Of a stretch of DNA of 64,000 nucleotides, positions 21,851 through 32,709 are shown piece after piece. The stretch is taken from assembly GCA_030220185.1 (NCBI GenBank), contig JASPKZ010009711.1, positions 99,776-163,775 on the forward strand. Reading direction: 5' to 3'. Made by a program: the position numbers and the translations under genes. Positions within the stretch are counted from its first letter, which is position 1, and each line of letters opens with the position of its first letter. The notes under the pieces are model-generated. The model saw nothing but the letters and a program-made list of their open reading frames with translations. It made no database searches and was not told the origin of the DNA. This DNA is from Diploptera punctata (lineage: Eukaryota; Arthropoda; Insecta; Blattodea; Blaberidae).

Positions 21851-22622
21851 TTATCTGAACCAACTTTAAAATAAAACTCGAGTTACCGAGTTCAAATATC
21901 GTTATATTTGAACTTTTTCACAATTTTTACCAGTCGACAAGACAAATGATGGGATGATTTTCATAACCACGAATATTTAGTAGGCCTAATAGTTGAATTG
22001 AGGAATTGAGAAGGCGAGAAACTCGTAAGTACCCTACTTTTGAGAAAACCTTTAAAAACTACGTAATTTCTTGCTCTGATAAATTTTTGATCAATTACAA
22101 TATCGATCCTCTTCTTACACGGAATGCAAATATAGCAAGAATTCATAATTTCTGTGTTGCAGACGTGTTTTATAGCTCTTTGAAGGCAGTGTAGTTTGTT
22201 CCCTTTTAAACTCAGCGATTCAATTTCATTATTTTTCGAACAATTAAAATCAATTAACATAGTGTAACACGCATAATACTACACGCAATAAACACCACTG
22301 GCATATATTTAAAGATCCTAGACACAACTTGACCGAGATTTCAAAAGTTAAAAAAAAAATCACAGTTTAGTTTCATAACTGCATATGTAAAACCTTTAAA
22401 TTATTTATATGGACCAATGGATGTCAGAACAGAATTGTCCGTTTTCTGTCATTTCCGTAACTGTCAGTTTTTGTATATAAGTCAACAATGTGTATTTTTA
22501 GTAGCTCTATTCTGCAACAATGCACAAAGTTTTCATTTCCATTTAAAAAATAATATTTTTTTTTGTTGTTTGCCATCACGTTGTCATTTCGACATTCTGG
22601 TATTCTCTGCTGGCAAGGCATT
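21851..22622. other. No recognisable feature
   Basis: Short frames on both strands only; nothing matched. Confidence 0.5.
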
Positions 22623-22864
22623 ATTGTAACCCACTTCTGAGGTTGGGGCACCTGGAAGGCCCCGATGATATGATAGATGATGCGCCAGGAGAGGCCTTAA
22701 TCCTAAACTTAATGAATATGTTAATGATGATAATGATGGCCGTTTGTGTCTTAAAGCTCCCTGATATTTGTCTTACAGGTGAGGAAAACCCCCGAAAAAC
22801 ACCATCACCCAGGAAACTTGCCCCAACCGGGGATCGAACCCGGGCCCGCTGCATGACAAGACAG
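22623..22864 (-). repeat. SINE S1 (head 1 + tail A), reverse
   Basis: The plus strand shows CTTCTGAGGTTGGGGCACCT (complement of tail A), GATGCGCCAGGAGAGGC, CTTACAGGTGAGGAAAACCC and GGGGATCGAACCCGGGCCCG (complement of box B). The head is cut just after ATGACAAGACAG. Confidence 0.87.
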
Positions 22865-23624
22865 TGGACTAAAAAATAATATAAAATACAGTAAAATAAG
22901 CTTAGTATTACAAAAGAAAAAGTTGCAGGTGATGGGATAGTTATGTGAGCATTGCATGCAGGTATAAATTTAAAAAAAGGTGAAGGTCAGACCCTTGACA
23001 ATGTGGTGGAGAACTAAAAACAGAAAAAGCCGCTAATACGCTACTTACCATTTGGATGATAAGCTGGAACATTTTGATGGTGGGTTATAATATCGATTGG
23101 CAGATTCACAGAATCTCACAGTAGTTTTCATCGTGTCTGAGAACACAATCACTTACACTTCTAATTAGCGTGACGACCCATGCGAGACTGACTACCGTAC
23201 CGGCTAGTGAGGTAGGCAAGTGTTAGCGATCGGTCGATAACACACTTGTTATCTCGCAGCAAGTACACCTTCAACACACGAATGCAAGATTGCGAATAAT
23301 GCAAGTGATGCAGTATGGACCCCCATCTCTCCATCGCATGCGCATTATATTCGTGACCCTTTATGCAGAGATGTTTGCATCTTAACAACCATTGCTCTCT
23401 ACCTGTACATTGTCATTGTCATTTGTCTCTGTTAGCATCACTAAGCGGAAATACTGCTCACTTCGCGTAATAATTGCTTTTAGGCCAATTTAATTGTAGG
23501 ATATGACGTTTCTGTGCAAGAAAACGATATATGGAGGAGGAGATGCAATTCTGAATTACATAACTGAAGGACTTGGGCAATAACATGATAAGATATTCTT
23601 TACACAAGGAATTTAATGTTTCAA
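22865..23624. other. No recognisable feature
   Basis: Nothing recognised, though base composition is less AT-rich near 23160-23350. Confidence 0.5.
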
Positions 23625-23889
23625 AAAAATATAAAATAAAACACAGAAATAAGAACTAAAAGTAGAGGAATTAAACACAACAATAGAGAAATACAGAACA
23701 AACTGGAAAGAACACTTGGCAAGGATGACTGAGAATAGAATACCAAAAGCAGCATACAACTATTCACCACGAGGAAGAAGAAGTTCGGGAAGACCAAGGA
23801 AAAGATGGAAAGAGCAGCAATTTGGAGTCGGAACAGTCTAGTAAATAAGCCTAAACCGTGAAGAAGAAGAAGAAAAAATTATAGATACT
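23625..23889 (+). mobile_element. LINE ('IAGYQRT' family), 3' fragment
   Basis: Plus-strand 3' end of the LINE also present at 38520-39770. Readable residues: NKLERTLGKDD-like region, RIPKAAYNYSPRGRR, SGRPRKRWKEQQFG, then a stop and the 3' end AAACCGTGAAGAAGAAGAAG. The GAA-type tail is followed by the S3 SINE. Confidence 0.85.
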
Positions 23890-23903
23890 AATTGGATAAG
23901 TAT

Positions 23904-24215
23904 AGGGGGCACGCCGTAGCGTAGTGGTTAAGGCACTGAGCTACAAGCCGGAGGGTCGAGGGTTCAAGTCCCGTTGGGGTTCGGATTTTTAATAAACTGA
24001 CCCCAACCCTCTGGCGGGTACTATGGCCCTGGGTTCGACTCAGCCTCTAACGGAAATGAGTACCCAGACGCTTGTTTTCTGTGGGTAAAGGCGGCCGTCA
24101 CGCAGGGCTGACAACCCGGCTGACATAAAGGTGCCGATTGTCTAGAAAAAGTGGGAACCTTAACCTCCTACTACCCCCAAGGACCTGCGGGTCTGTTGTG
24201 GGATCACTTTACTTT
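23904..24215 (+). repeat. SINE S3, complete, with TSD
   Basis: tRNA-derived SINE: box A in GCCGTAGCGTAGTGGTTAAG, box B GGGTTCAAGTCCC, then CTGACCCCAACCCTCTGGCG, CAGCCTCTAACGGAAATGAG, GGCCGTCACGCAGGGCTGAC and an end near GGGATCACTTTACTTT. The flanking 14-mers AATTGGATAAGTAT (23890-23903) and AATTGGATACGTAT (24216-24229) differ at one base and are read as its target duplication. Confidence 0.9.
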
Positions 24216-24439
24216 AATTGGATACGTATTGTTCTTAATACATTGTGTGTTTACCTATGCTTTAACTCATCTCTGGCGCACTTACAAATGATTTTATGGA
24301 TATTTCAATACACTTGTTTGCTGTCACTCCTGTAATACATGTAATTTTTTATTTTAATAAACTGGTCCTAAAGCGTTTCAATTTATATACCGAATATGAT
24401 GTAAAATATGTTAAAATTAATAGATTGAGCGACATGTTA

Positions 24440-24650
24440 TAACAGAATTCCCTAGAAAATGAAAAGATCACAACTTTCAGGTAACTAGGAAAATGGGAAG
24501 GCCTTAAGGTAATATGGGGAAATTACATAATCAAGTTTATCACGACTCTGGAGATAAAAAAAAACTGGCAGGAGGCAGGGAAAGACAGAAAGGTTTTGGC
24601 GAGAGCCTTAAGAAGGCCAAGGCCCACAAAGGGCTGTTGTTGCCATTTAT
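24440..24650 (+). pseudogene. LINE C-terminal scrap
   Basis: Degenerate 3' end of a non-LTR retrotransposon. The frame around 24490-24640 reads RKMGRP, NWQEAGKDRKVLARALRRP, then RPTKGCCCHL and a stop. This follows the 'NWxxxAxDRxxW...PRPTxGC' ending known from insect LINEs. Confidence 0.5.
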
Positions 24651-24735
24651 AACGATGATCATAACTACTAATTTAGTCATTTCTTAAATCAAATCATACA
24701 GGAGTTTCACTATTAAGTAACCAGGGTAATTAGAG

Positions 24736-25230
24736 TATAAAATAAATAATAGTTTTAAAAAACTAAAACAACACGCTTTATAGTAGAAAACCGAAGTAAA
24801 AAATGAAAAATAATTTAATTTCCAACACGCTTGGGATAAATTTAAAGTGCTCAACAAAAGAAATAATCTCCAACACATACAGAATAAAACTAGAGTTATC
24901 AACAAAAATAAAATAATTTTACCATCGAAAGCGTGGAGTGCTCTATATCAATTAATATATTTGATAATAAACAGATATTGGTAAAAGTAAGCTCTCTAAG
25001 AAGAAAATTATAAAACATCATAAAAAGCACCCCACGCTTTTGATGGTAAAATTATTTTCTTTTTGTTGATAACTCTAATTTTATTCTATATGTGTTGGAG
25101 ATGATTTTTTTGTTGACCACTTTATTTTATCCCAAGCGTATTGGAAATTAAAATTATTTTACATTTTTTACTTCGGTTTTCTTATAAAGCGTGTTCTTTT
25201 AGTTTTTTAAAAACTATTATTTATTTTTAT
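24736..25230. repeat. Long inverted repeat (about 207-bp arms)
   Basis: Left arm 24736-24943 and right arm 25024-25230 are imperfect reverse complements over about 207 bp with an 80-bp spacer. Paired words include AAAGCGTGG/CCACGCTTT, CCAACACGCTTGGGATAAA/TTTATCCCAAGCGTATTGG and AATAAATAATAGTTTT/AAAACTATTATTTATT. It could be a fold-back transposon or an inverted duplication. No TSD was confirmed. Confidence 0.85.
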
Positions 25231-25331
25231 TTTTTAGTTTTAATATTTTACAGAATAAGATAAAAATGTAAATATCTTTAAATTCGATACTATTGTAGTA
25301 TGAGCTAAAAGTAATACTCTTCTATAAAAAG

Positions 25332-25424
25332 AAACTCCCAGCCGGATTTGAACCAGCGACGTATGGATTACTGAAATTATATACCACTAAGAGTTCACTG
25401 CTCTACCAACTGAGCTGTTACAAC
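25332..25424 (-). pseudogene. tRNA-Tyr-like relic with intron-like insert
   Basis: On the minus strand: AGCTCAGTTGGTAGAGCAGT (D arm, box A), then CCATACGTCGCTGG and the T arm GGTTCAAATCCGGC (box B). These resemble metazoan tRNA-Tyr in order and sequence, including a roughly 20-nt insert where Tyr tRNAs carry their intron. The acceptor strands do not pair and no GTA anticodon is seen in place, so it is a pseudogene or the head of a tRNA-Tyr-derived SINE. Confidence 0.6.
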
Positions 25425-25474
25425 GATTGAGTAAAAACTCGACAAGTCGGCAACCTATTTATACCAGTTTTCAT

Positions 25475-25970
25475 TTTTTTGATTTTCGGATGATTCTGGC
25501 CAGGATTTTAGAAACAAAATATGAAATTATTGTATTGTCACGGGTCCTCTACACGTATACAAAGTTTCAAGTCGATCCAATGTTTTCTAAGTGGGTGAAA
25601 ATCGCGTTGAAAGATTCCGTTACATTGATACAAAAACACTTGTTTTTGTTTTTCTGATGATAATGGCCAGGATTTTAGAAAATAAATATTAAATTATTGT
25701 ACTGTCACGGGTGCTCTACAAGTATACAAAGTTTCAAGTCGATCCAATGTTTCTAAGTGGGTGAAAATCGCGTTGAAAAATTCAGTTACATTCATACAAC
25801 AAACACTTTTTTTTTATTTTATGATGATTATGGCCAGGATTTTAGAAAATAAATATGAAATTATTGTATTGTCACGGGTCCTCTACAAGTATACAAAGTT
25901 TCAAGTCGATGCAATGATTTTAAGTGAGTGAAAATCGCGTTGAAAGATTCCGTTACATTGATAGATAGAT
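25475..25970. repeat. Tandem repeat, 3 x ~166 bp
   Basis: Three consecutive copies, each containing ATGGCCAGGATTTTAGAAA, ATTGTACTGTCACGGGT-like, CAAAGTTTCAAGTCGAT and AAAATCGCGTTGAAAGATTC. The copies are highly similar, which suggests recent duplication or satellite-type turnover. Confidence 0.92.
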
Positions 25971-26734
25971 ACAGGTCAAGCTAATATAAAGCGTGTAAAA
26001 ACAGTCCTCTTTTTCAAACTATATATTTAACAGAAACATCTTAGGTATTGAATCCATATATTTTGAAAACCGGTTGTGGGGCAGTTACGCGCAAAAAATT
26101 CGTAAAGGAGTCAAACGTTTTGAAACCTCTATTAATATTATTTTATGTACCTAATCGCCCCGCACAGATTTTTTTCCAAAAACATGTACATTAAATCATA
26201 TGATTTTCTGCTATTTATCGCGTTGAAAAAGTACCCGGGAATGTTTTTTTAATTAGGTTTATCGATAATTACCTTGGCCTATATCCTTAACTCAAAAAAA
26301 AAAGAGCCACACTAGTCAAATCTCAATTCTGTAAAATTTACGATATTTTACACACGTCCTCCCAAGTTGTTTTATTACAGTATTTACGACGAATGAAATT
26401 AGCTTGCCTTTCCCTCCTCTTTCTTATCACTTTAACATCATGTTTTGTTCATTTTTAGTGTAAAAAATCAGGAAAAAATGGTATAGTCAAACTTCACCGG
26501 CGCTCTAAGAATTTAAAGTTGAAAAAAATGGTCTTAAGGGATAAATATACGGTAAAATCTTTCACTGTAACGAACTTAAATAATGACCTATGTTTCAATG
26601 CCATCCACTGCACTTTCCTTGCTTCGGATTTAGGAGTCATAGTTTACTTGCACTTTTTTGTGTCTTGTGCTTTATAAATGCAGAAGTTTAAGTAATATTG
26701 AAAATTTAAAACGGTGATGTTTAAAAAAAATGAT
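25971..26734. other. No recognisable feature
   Basis: AT-rich; nothing recognised up to the TTA flanking the DNA transposon. Confidence 0.5.
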
Positions 26735-26737
26735 TAC

Positions 26738-28987
26738 ACTGGGGAACAAAAAAATATTTTTTTCTTGGTGCCTGAAATTTTTCACCTGATTCTGGGTATT
26801 TCGGCACTGCTGATTCCAAAAATGTCATCCATTTTGTTGCAGCAGCTCTAGTTTGCAAGATATTGATGATACTGCTCTTATGTACCACCATTGTAAATCG
26901 ATTGTTTGCATAATACTAATTGATTTAATCCAAGTTATATTCATGTTGTTGTTGCCGTTTGCATATGTAATTTTACTAATTTGACAATTGTTTATCCTTT
27001 TTCTAGACTGACATGGCTTCAACACGAAGAAAATGTGTGAATAATCCTGATGTGTTTTGTTTCATCTGTGGGGAGTACACATTCACTCAACAAAGAAAAC
27101 CTATAACTGACTTTGTAAGAAGAGCTTATTGGCCTATTTCAAAGTACAACTGGGAGATCAAGATAAGCCTTGGGCACCTCACATTGTATGTAAAACGTGC
27201 ACAGAGCATCTACGACAATGGACAAATGGGAAACGGAAATGCTTGAAATTTGGGGAACCAATGATCTGGCGAGAACAAATTAACCATAGTGATGACTGCT
27301 ATTTTTGTTCAGTCAATGTAAAGGGCATCAATAGCAAAAACCGGAATAGATGGGTATATCCCAATCTACGCTCCGCAAGACGCCCTGTTCCACATTCAGA
27401 GGAGATACCTGTTCCAATTTTACCAGTCTTCCAGAGTCACCAGAAGAAGAGGATGATTCAACTGAAAGCTATTCTGAGGGAAAGACAGACAGCGATTTCC
27501 CAGGACCTTCATCAGTTTCATCCGGTTTTAGTCAAGCGGAACTGAACGACCTCATAAGGGATCTAAGTCTTCCAAAGAAGTCATCTGAGTTGTTAGCTTC
27601 CAGGCTGGCAGAGAAACAATGTCTGTTACCGGGAACAAAGGTCACAGTCTATCGCAAAAGAGAAACAGACTTCCTGCCATTCTTCACAGTAGAAAATCAA
27701 TTTGTTTTTTGTATGAATGTTGAAGGACTGTTAATGAAGCTGGGTGTAAGAAAATACACACCAAGTGAATGGCGGTTATTTATAGATAGCTCCAAACGCA
27801 GCCTAAAATGTTGTTCTTTTGCATAATGGGAACATATACAGGTCAATCCCAATTGGTCACTCAGTTTCTATGCGTGAAAATCAACATACAATAGCTACAG
27901 TGCTAGAGAAGATCTCTTACCGTGATCACCAATGGGTAATGTGTGTCGATCTCAAGATGGTGAATTTTCTTCTAGGACAACAAGGTGGGTACACCAAATA
28001 CCCATGCTTTATATGTTTATGGGACTCTAGAGCCAAAGATCAACATTGGGTGAGAAGGCATTGGCCTCTTAGAGAAAGCATGACCGTTGGAGAAAAAAAC
28101 ATCGTTGCAGAACCTTTGGTTGACAGAAACAACATCATCTTGCCACCACTGCATATTAAACTTGGTTTAATGAAACAGTTCATCAAGGCGTTGAATAGAG
28201 ATGGAACATGTTTTGGCTACATATGTACAAAATTTCCTGCACTGAGTAAGGAAAAAATAAAGCAGGTATATTGGATGGACCACAATCCGCCAACTTATTA
28301 ATGACCATCAATTTCAAGACTCAATGAATGATACTGAAGCAGCCGCATGGTCTTCGTTCTGTATGGTAGTGAAGATTTTCCTTGGAAACTATAAGTCTCC
28401 TAATAGTGATGAACTAGTGGAGAATATGCTCACTGCTTTTTGTGCACTAGGTTGTAACATGAGCATCAAATTACACTACCTACACAGTCATTTGGATCGA
28501 TTTCCAGACAATCTTGGAGATGTAAGTGAGGAACAGGGTGAGCGTTTTCACCAGGAATTAAGTACAATGGAAGAAAGGTATCGTGGACGGTGGGATATAC
28601 ATATGATGGCGGACTACTGTTGGAGCATCCACCGAGAATGTCCAAGATCATTGCATCGGAGGAAATCACAGAAACGGGGATTCTGCGACCTGATGGAGGA
28701 AAATTAATGATTCTAACGAGACTAATGTGTAAATAAATTATGGTAGTTATATAGATACAGTTGTTTCATGAAAAAGAAAGTATTTGTTCTTTTGTATTTA
28801 ATTGTATGCGAGTAATATAGTTGTATATGTGGACCAGTATTTTTGAACTGGTATATAATTTGAATAAACTCTATCTCAAAAACTAGAGCTGATAGGACGA
28901 AACTGAAATCATCTTTGGAATCAGTGACCCAAATATACCCATAAATAGGTGAAAACATTAAGGCACCAAAATCACTGTTCCCCAGTG
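26738..28987 (+). mobile_element. DNA transposon with CACTG termini and TTA TSD
   Basis: A 2250-bp element. Both tips are CACTGGGGAACA (inverted), and about 120 bp of subterminal sequence is also inverted: shared blocks TTGGTGCC, TTTTCACCT, CTGATTCCAAA and CAGCTCTAGTTT occur in the same order from each end. It is flanked by TTA on both sides (26735-26737 and 28988-28990). CAC-starting termini plus a 3-bp duplication fit the CACTA/EnSpm-like group, but the superfamily is an inference from the ends only. It carries a single broken coding region, 27013-28707. Confidence 0.88.
27013..28707 (+). pseudogene. Transposon-borne 'GERFHQ' protein (frameshifted)
   Basis: About 560 residues spread over five frame segments (starts near 27013, 27129, 27350, 27819, 28324), implying at least four indels. 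The start ATGGCTTCAAC at 27013 follows a splice-acceptor-like TTTATCCTTTTTCTAG. N-terminus: CFICG, then VCKTC about 50 residues later and CYFC after that, a likely zinc-binding module. Middle: an acidic Ser-rich linker, then LIRDLSLPKKSSELLASRL and FFTVENQFVFCMNVEGLL. C-terminal core: HNGNIYRSIPIGHSVSMREN, a CFICLWDSRAKDQHW box, PPLHIKLGLMKQFIKALNRD, LGCNMSIKLHYLHSHLDRFP, then SEEQGERFHQELSTMEERYR and MMADYCWSIHRECP. I recognise this as a multicopy arthropod/hydrozoan family but cannot name it. Its placement inside inverted termini suggests it is the transposase. Confidence 0.75.
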
Positions 28988-28990
28988 TTA

Positions 28991-29264
28991 TCCATCTTAG
29001 ATATCCTGAATTCCAAATTCTCTCTTCTTTGCTGTATCGTATATTATGATAAAAATCTGAAATTTTGTTACATTTCAACAGGAAATCAAAATTACATTTA
29101 GTAAGAAACTTCAGCAATTTTTATTATATACATAAGAGAAAATGGTAAATTTTGGAATTTATAGTATTATACTATTCCATAATTGGAAGCCTGTTAAATG
29201 CCTGCAATAAAATACCTTACGATTAGTATGTGAGAGACAAGATGAAATATCTGTTCTGTCACAA
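28991..29264. other. No recognisable feature
   Basis: AT-rich spacer between the transposon and the next LINE fragment. Confidence 0.5.
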
Positions 29265-30110
29265 ATTTCGTTTCTGTTGGTTTATGCTGATGATATAGTA
29301 CTATTGGGCAATAGCGAAGAGATACTAAAAGTCAACACGCACACACTATTGAGGAACACTAAGAAATTGGGACTGGAAGTAAATATCACTAAAACTAAAT
29401 AACCTATATGGTCACACAAAGAAAAACATAATGGAAATCGACAGCTAATGACAAACAAGGGAAATTTTGAGGAATTGGCTAAATTCAAATACCTAGGAAC
29501 AAAAATCACAAATAGGAATGAGATGCACAAAGAAATTAAAAATAGGTATTAACTCTGGAAATGCGTGCTATTATGTATTACAGAGACTATTGACTTCCCA
29601 ACTCCTTTCAAAAAACGTAAAATTGAAAATATATAAAACTATTATTTTACCAGTTATACTATATGGATGCGAAACATGGACTCTTACTTTAAGGGACGAA
29701 AGGAGATTGCGAGTATTTGAGAATAAAGTTCTTAGGAAAATTTTTGGACCAAACAGAGATGAACAGACAGGTGAATGGATAAGACTGCATAACCGTGAAT
29801 TGCATGGCCTTTATAGGAAGCCGGGTATAATGAGAACACTTAAGTCTCGTAGACTGAGATGGGCAGGACATGTGGCACGAATGGTAATGAAACACGTGCA
29901 TGGAAGCTTCTTGTAGAAAAACCAGAGGAGAAACGCCCAATGGTAGACCAAGAATGAGGTGGGAGAATAACATTAACTATGATTTGAGGGAAGTAGATTA
30001 GGCTTTAAAGGAATGATTGGAAAACATTAGCTCAGGATATGGATGTATGGAGAGCTTATGTCCTTGCGGCCATTAACCCACGGGTTCGATAGTGCCAGTG
30101 AGTTAGTTAG
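29265..30110 (+). mobile_element. RTE-like LINE, 3' fragment
   Basis: 5'-truncated copy beginning in the catalytic region (VYADDIVLLGNSEEIL near 29280). It continues KKLGLEVNITKTK, YLGTKITNRNEMHKEIK, an intact stretch 29518-29916 (ILPVILYGCETWTL, RRLRWAGHVARM), then GRPRMRWENN after frameshifts. It ends GGGTTCGATAGTGCCAGTGA with a short (GTTA) tail. Several indels; dead. Confidence 0.92.
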
Positions 30111-30246
30111 TTCTCTTACTTAAGGTTGTTTTATGCGTAGCATATCTATAGCACGGTACTAACAATTATGCTTCTCTTCCGACTGATTTGATTCGTTTAT
30201 ATCTGCATCCACACACCCAGAACTGCTGCAGAATCAAAGCTAATAA

Positions 30247-30805
30247 CACTGGTCAACATGATTTTTGTCTCATGAGTACCGATAGTTGTACTTAATGCAG
30301 TTTTTTATCGTGTTTTCAAATATGTATTTGGAATTTCTCTATCGCCCACTGTTTTTTATTTCAATTTCAATTAATGGATTTAAATAATTATTTTTTTAAT
30401 AAACCTAGATTTCTTCCCGGAAAATCTTGGCGCAGTGAGCGATGAGCACGGGGAACGCTTTCATCAGGAGATTTCAGCTGTGGAAAAGAGATATCAAGGC
30501 AAATGGAATCCTAATATGCTGGCCGATTATTGTTGGACCATCAAGAGGGATGCTCCACAGGCGAAATATAGCAGAAAATCGTCATTTCTTACTTTCTAGG
30601 CGAGTCCAAATGTTCGAATACGGATTGTGTAGTTACGAATGTAGAAAATATTAAAGTGTTTGAAATTATAAATGCCTCTCTCTCGGAAACCTTGCGTGAT
30701 GGAGAAAAACAGAGATCATATTTGAATTCAGAAGAAAAAAATACTATCAGAATCACATTTTTTTTTCTGAGACAAAAAAAAAAGTTTATTTTTTGTTGCT
30801 CATTG
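30247..30805 (+). mobile_element. Deleted CACTG-type transposon, second subfamily
   Basis: A 559-bp candidate element: left tip CACTGGTCAACA, right tip complement CAATGAGCAACA, and a shared subterminal word TTTTTGTCTCA. It is flanked by TAA on both sides (30244-30246 and 30806-30808). It encloses only the last exon-like part of a GERFHQ-family protein. The termini are weaker than at 26738-28987, so the element call is tentative. Confidence 0.55.
30408..30599 (+). pseudogene. GERFHQ-family terminal exon, open frame
   Basis: A 63-codon frame without stops, reading FFPENLGAVSDEHGERFHQE, then KRYQGKWNPNMLADYCWTIK and AKYSRKSS before TAG. It aligns residue by residue with the C-terminus of the 27013-28707 protein (FPDNLGDVSEEQGERFHQEL) but differs enough to be another subfamily. 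Just upstream is TTTTTTTAATAAACCTAG, a plausible 3' splice site; the other copy has no intron here. Upstream exons are absent from the window, so it is an exon relic or an internally deleted copy. Confidence 0.75.
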
Positions 30806-30809
30806 TAAT

Positions 30810-31619
30810 AAATGCTTTTCTTACAACTTTTCCAAAAACACTTAGATTGGAAATAATGTAATGGATTTCCATATTATAATGACAAAAAAGTGCCGTCTAT
30901 CTTTCTGACCATTTTGGCTTATTTTCGCATGTTGTTATCTAATTCTGTATGCTTTTATTTTAACAATTTTTTTCTCTTTCTCGTACGATTTCTACGTTTC
31001 TAGATTTGGAATTACTATATGCGATTAGTTGATTGATTTCATGGGAAATATTAATCATTATTTAAATCTAATTTGATGACTTGCACCATTTATTCTCTTG
31101 TACGCTAAAAAGTTCTTTTATCATTTTTTACGATAGATTTTAAAAGGGAATGTTACGATCACGTGATCATATGCATAACTGACACAAAATATTGAAATTG
31201 TTATTATTAATAACACTATCGCTGTTATCGTCTACTACGACTACATTTCTTAACGACGGATGAACTCTGACTTAATTGCTTGTTATTTTGAAGTCTAAGC
31301 TAAAGCAATATCACCATTAAGATGGAAATCTCAATTCTATTAACATAATTTGTTGCTGTAGTAAATATCAGCTTCATTCATGTGAATTCTAATATATTTA
31401 TACGTTGGTTGGGAAATATTACTTCAGCACTGAACAGTTTTAGCAAACTACATGATTTGGCTCATGAAGTAGAGTTTTACATTCATATTAACAACATTTC
31501 AGTTTCAAACATGTGGCTCGATCAATGCAAGTGAATTTTGTTCAAGATTTTCCTCAGTTCTCGAGACAAATTCTGGATTGAATGTTCATTATCATACATA
31601 ATTTCATAATTTATATTCA
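30810..31619. other. No recognisable feature
   Basis: AT-rich; nothing recognised. Confidence 0.5.
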
Positions 31620-31860
31620 TTTAATCTATATAAAACCGGTTTAACAGTATGTACACACACGTCTTCCGATTTCTTCTCCAGTCCTTCTTATTACTCCATT
31701 GTTCTTCATCTGTTTTTCCCCTCGTTGTTTTCATACCCTGAATCCAAGTAGCGTTTGGATTCCAATCTTTCGGGCGGCAGCCATCCCAAAATTTTCTTCG
31801 GTAGTCGTTTTTTATCATTTTCACAAGGCAGTATCGATGCAAGTTTTTTTTGTACATGCT
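31620..31860 (-). pseudogene. LINE C-terminal fragment
   Basis: Minus-strand frame ending a non-LTR polyprotein: NDYRRKFWDGCRPKDWNPNA, TWIQGMKTTRGKTDEEQWSN, WRRNRKTC. The TWIQG...W...DWRRNRKTC ending resembles the 3' end of the LINE at 20303-21085 (plus-strand complement AATCCACGTAATATTTGG there). Confidence 0.6.
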
Positions 31861-32238
31861 CCGATATAAATTGTTTACTACTATTTTATGTTTATTATAT
31901 TGCTCCTAATCTTGAATATTTTTGGAATTAAAACTAAACTTCTAAACTTCCCCAAAAGTTAATTTCCATAAATAATAGACCTAATTTATTAATTTCTTTG
32001 AAAGAATTTCAAATACCAAGTTTCTAATCTATATGCTATGGTTCTTACCAATATTGTTGATTCTTTTATTTTGTAATGTCAATGAAAAAAACGTTGGAAA
32101 GATATAAGGAGAAACCAACAAGTGTTTAACAAGCATAACAACTTAATTTGGATAGCATTTGGCGACAAAAATTAAAAATACATAATTCTACATTTATCTT
32201 TTATTAATGAACATTTACTCAAGTAAAATGGTTCTACT
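31861..32238. other. No recognisable feature
   Basis: Nothing recognised. Confidence 0.5.
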
Positions 32239-32449
32239 CAGAATAAAACAATTTCATTGAACCTAGAGATAAAAAATTTAAGTGACCAGTGTGGAAGCTG
32301 CTGTGAGACATTAAACATATTTTAGTAAACAAGGCAAAGTAAGTGTTCAGAATAAAACAATTTCATTGAACCTAGAGATAAAAAATTTAAGTGATGTGTG
32401 GAAGCTGCTGTGAGACATTAAACATATTTTAGTAAACAAGGCAAAGTAG
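32239..32449. repeat. 109-bp tandem duplication
   Basis: Two nearly identical copies (starting at 32239 and 32348) of a unit containing CAATTTCATTGAACCTAGAG, GAAGCTGCTGTGAGACATTA and TAGTAAACAAGGCAAAGTA. Confidence 0.95.
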
Positions 32450-32457
32450 TGTAGAGC

Positions 32458-32562
<105 letters not shown>

Positions 32563-32627
32563 TTTCATTTTGAGAATTTTCCTCATCGAGGGTTTTTCTC
32601 CAACCAATCTTAGCAATTAACATGAAT

Positions 32628-32658
<31 letters not shown>

Positions 32659-32709
32659 AAAAATGACTACGGATTTATAGATTATCAGTTTGCAACAAAC
32701 ATTCACAAA

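Noticed and set aside
27005..27013. Host gene with intron for the GERFHQ protein
   Set aside because: The coding region has at least four frameshifts and lies exactly between inverted repeats with a 3-bp duplication, so a transposon is the better reading.
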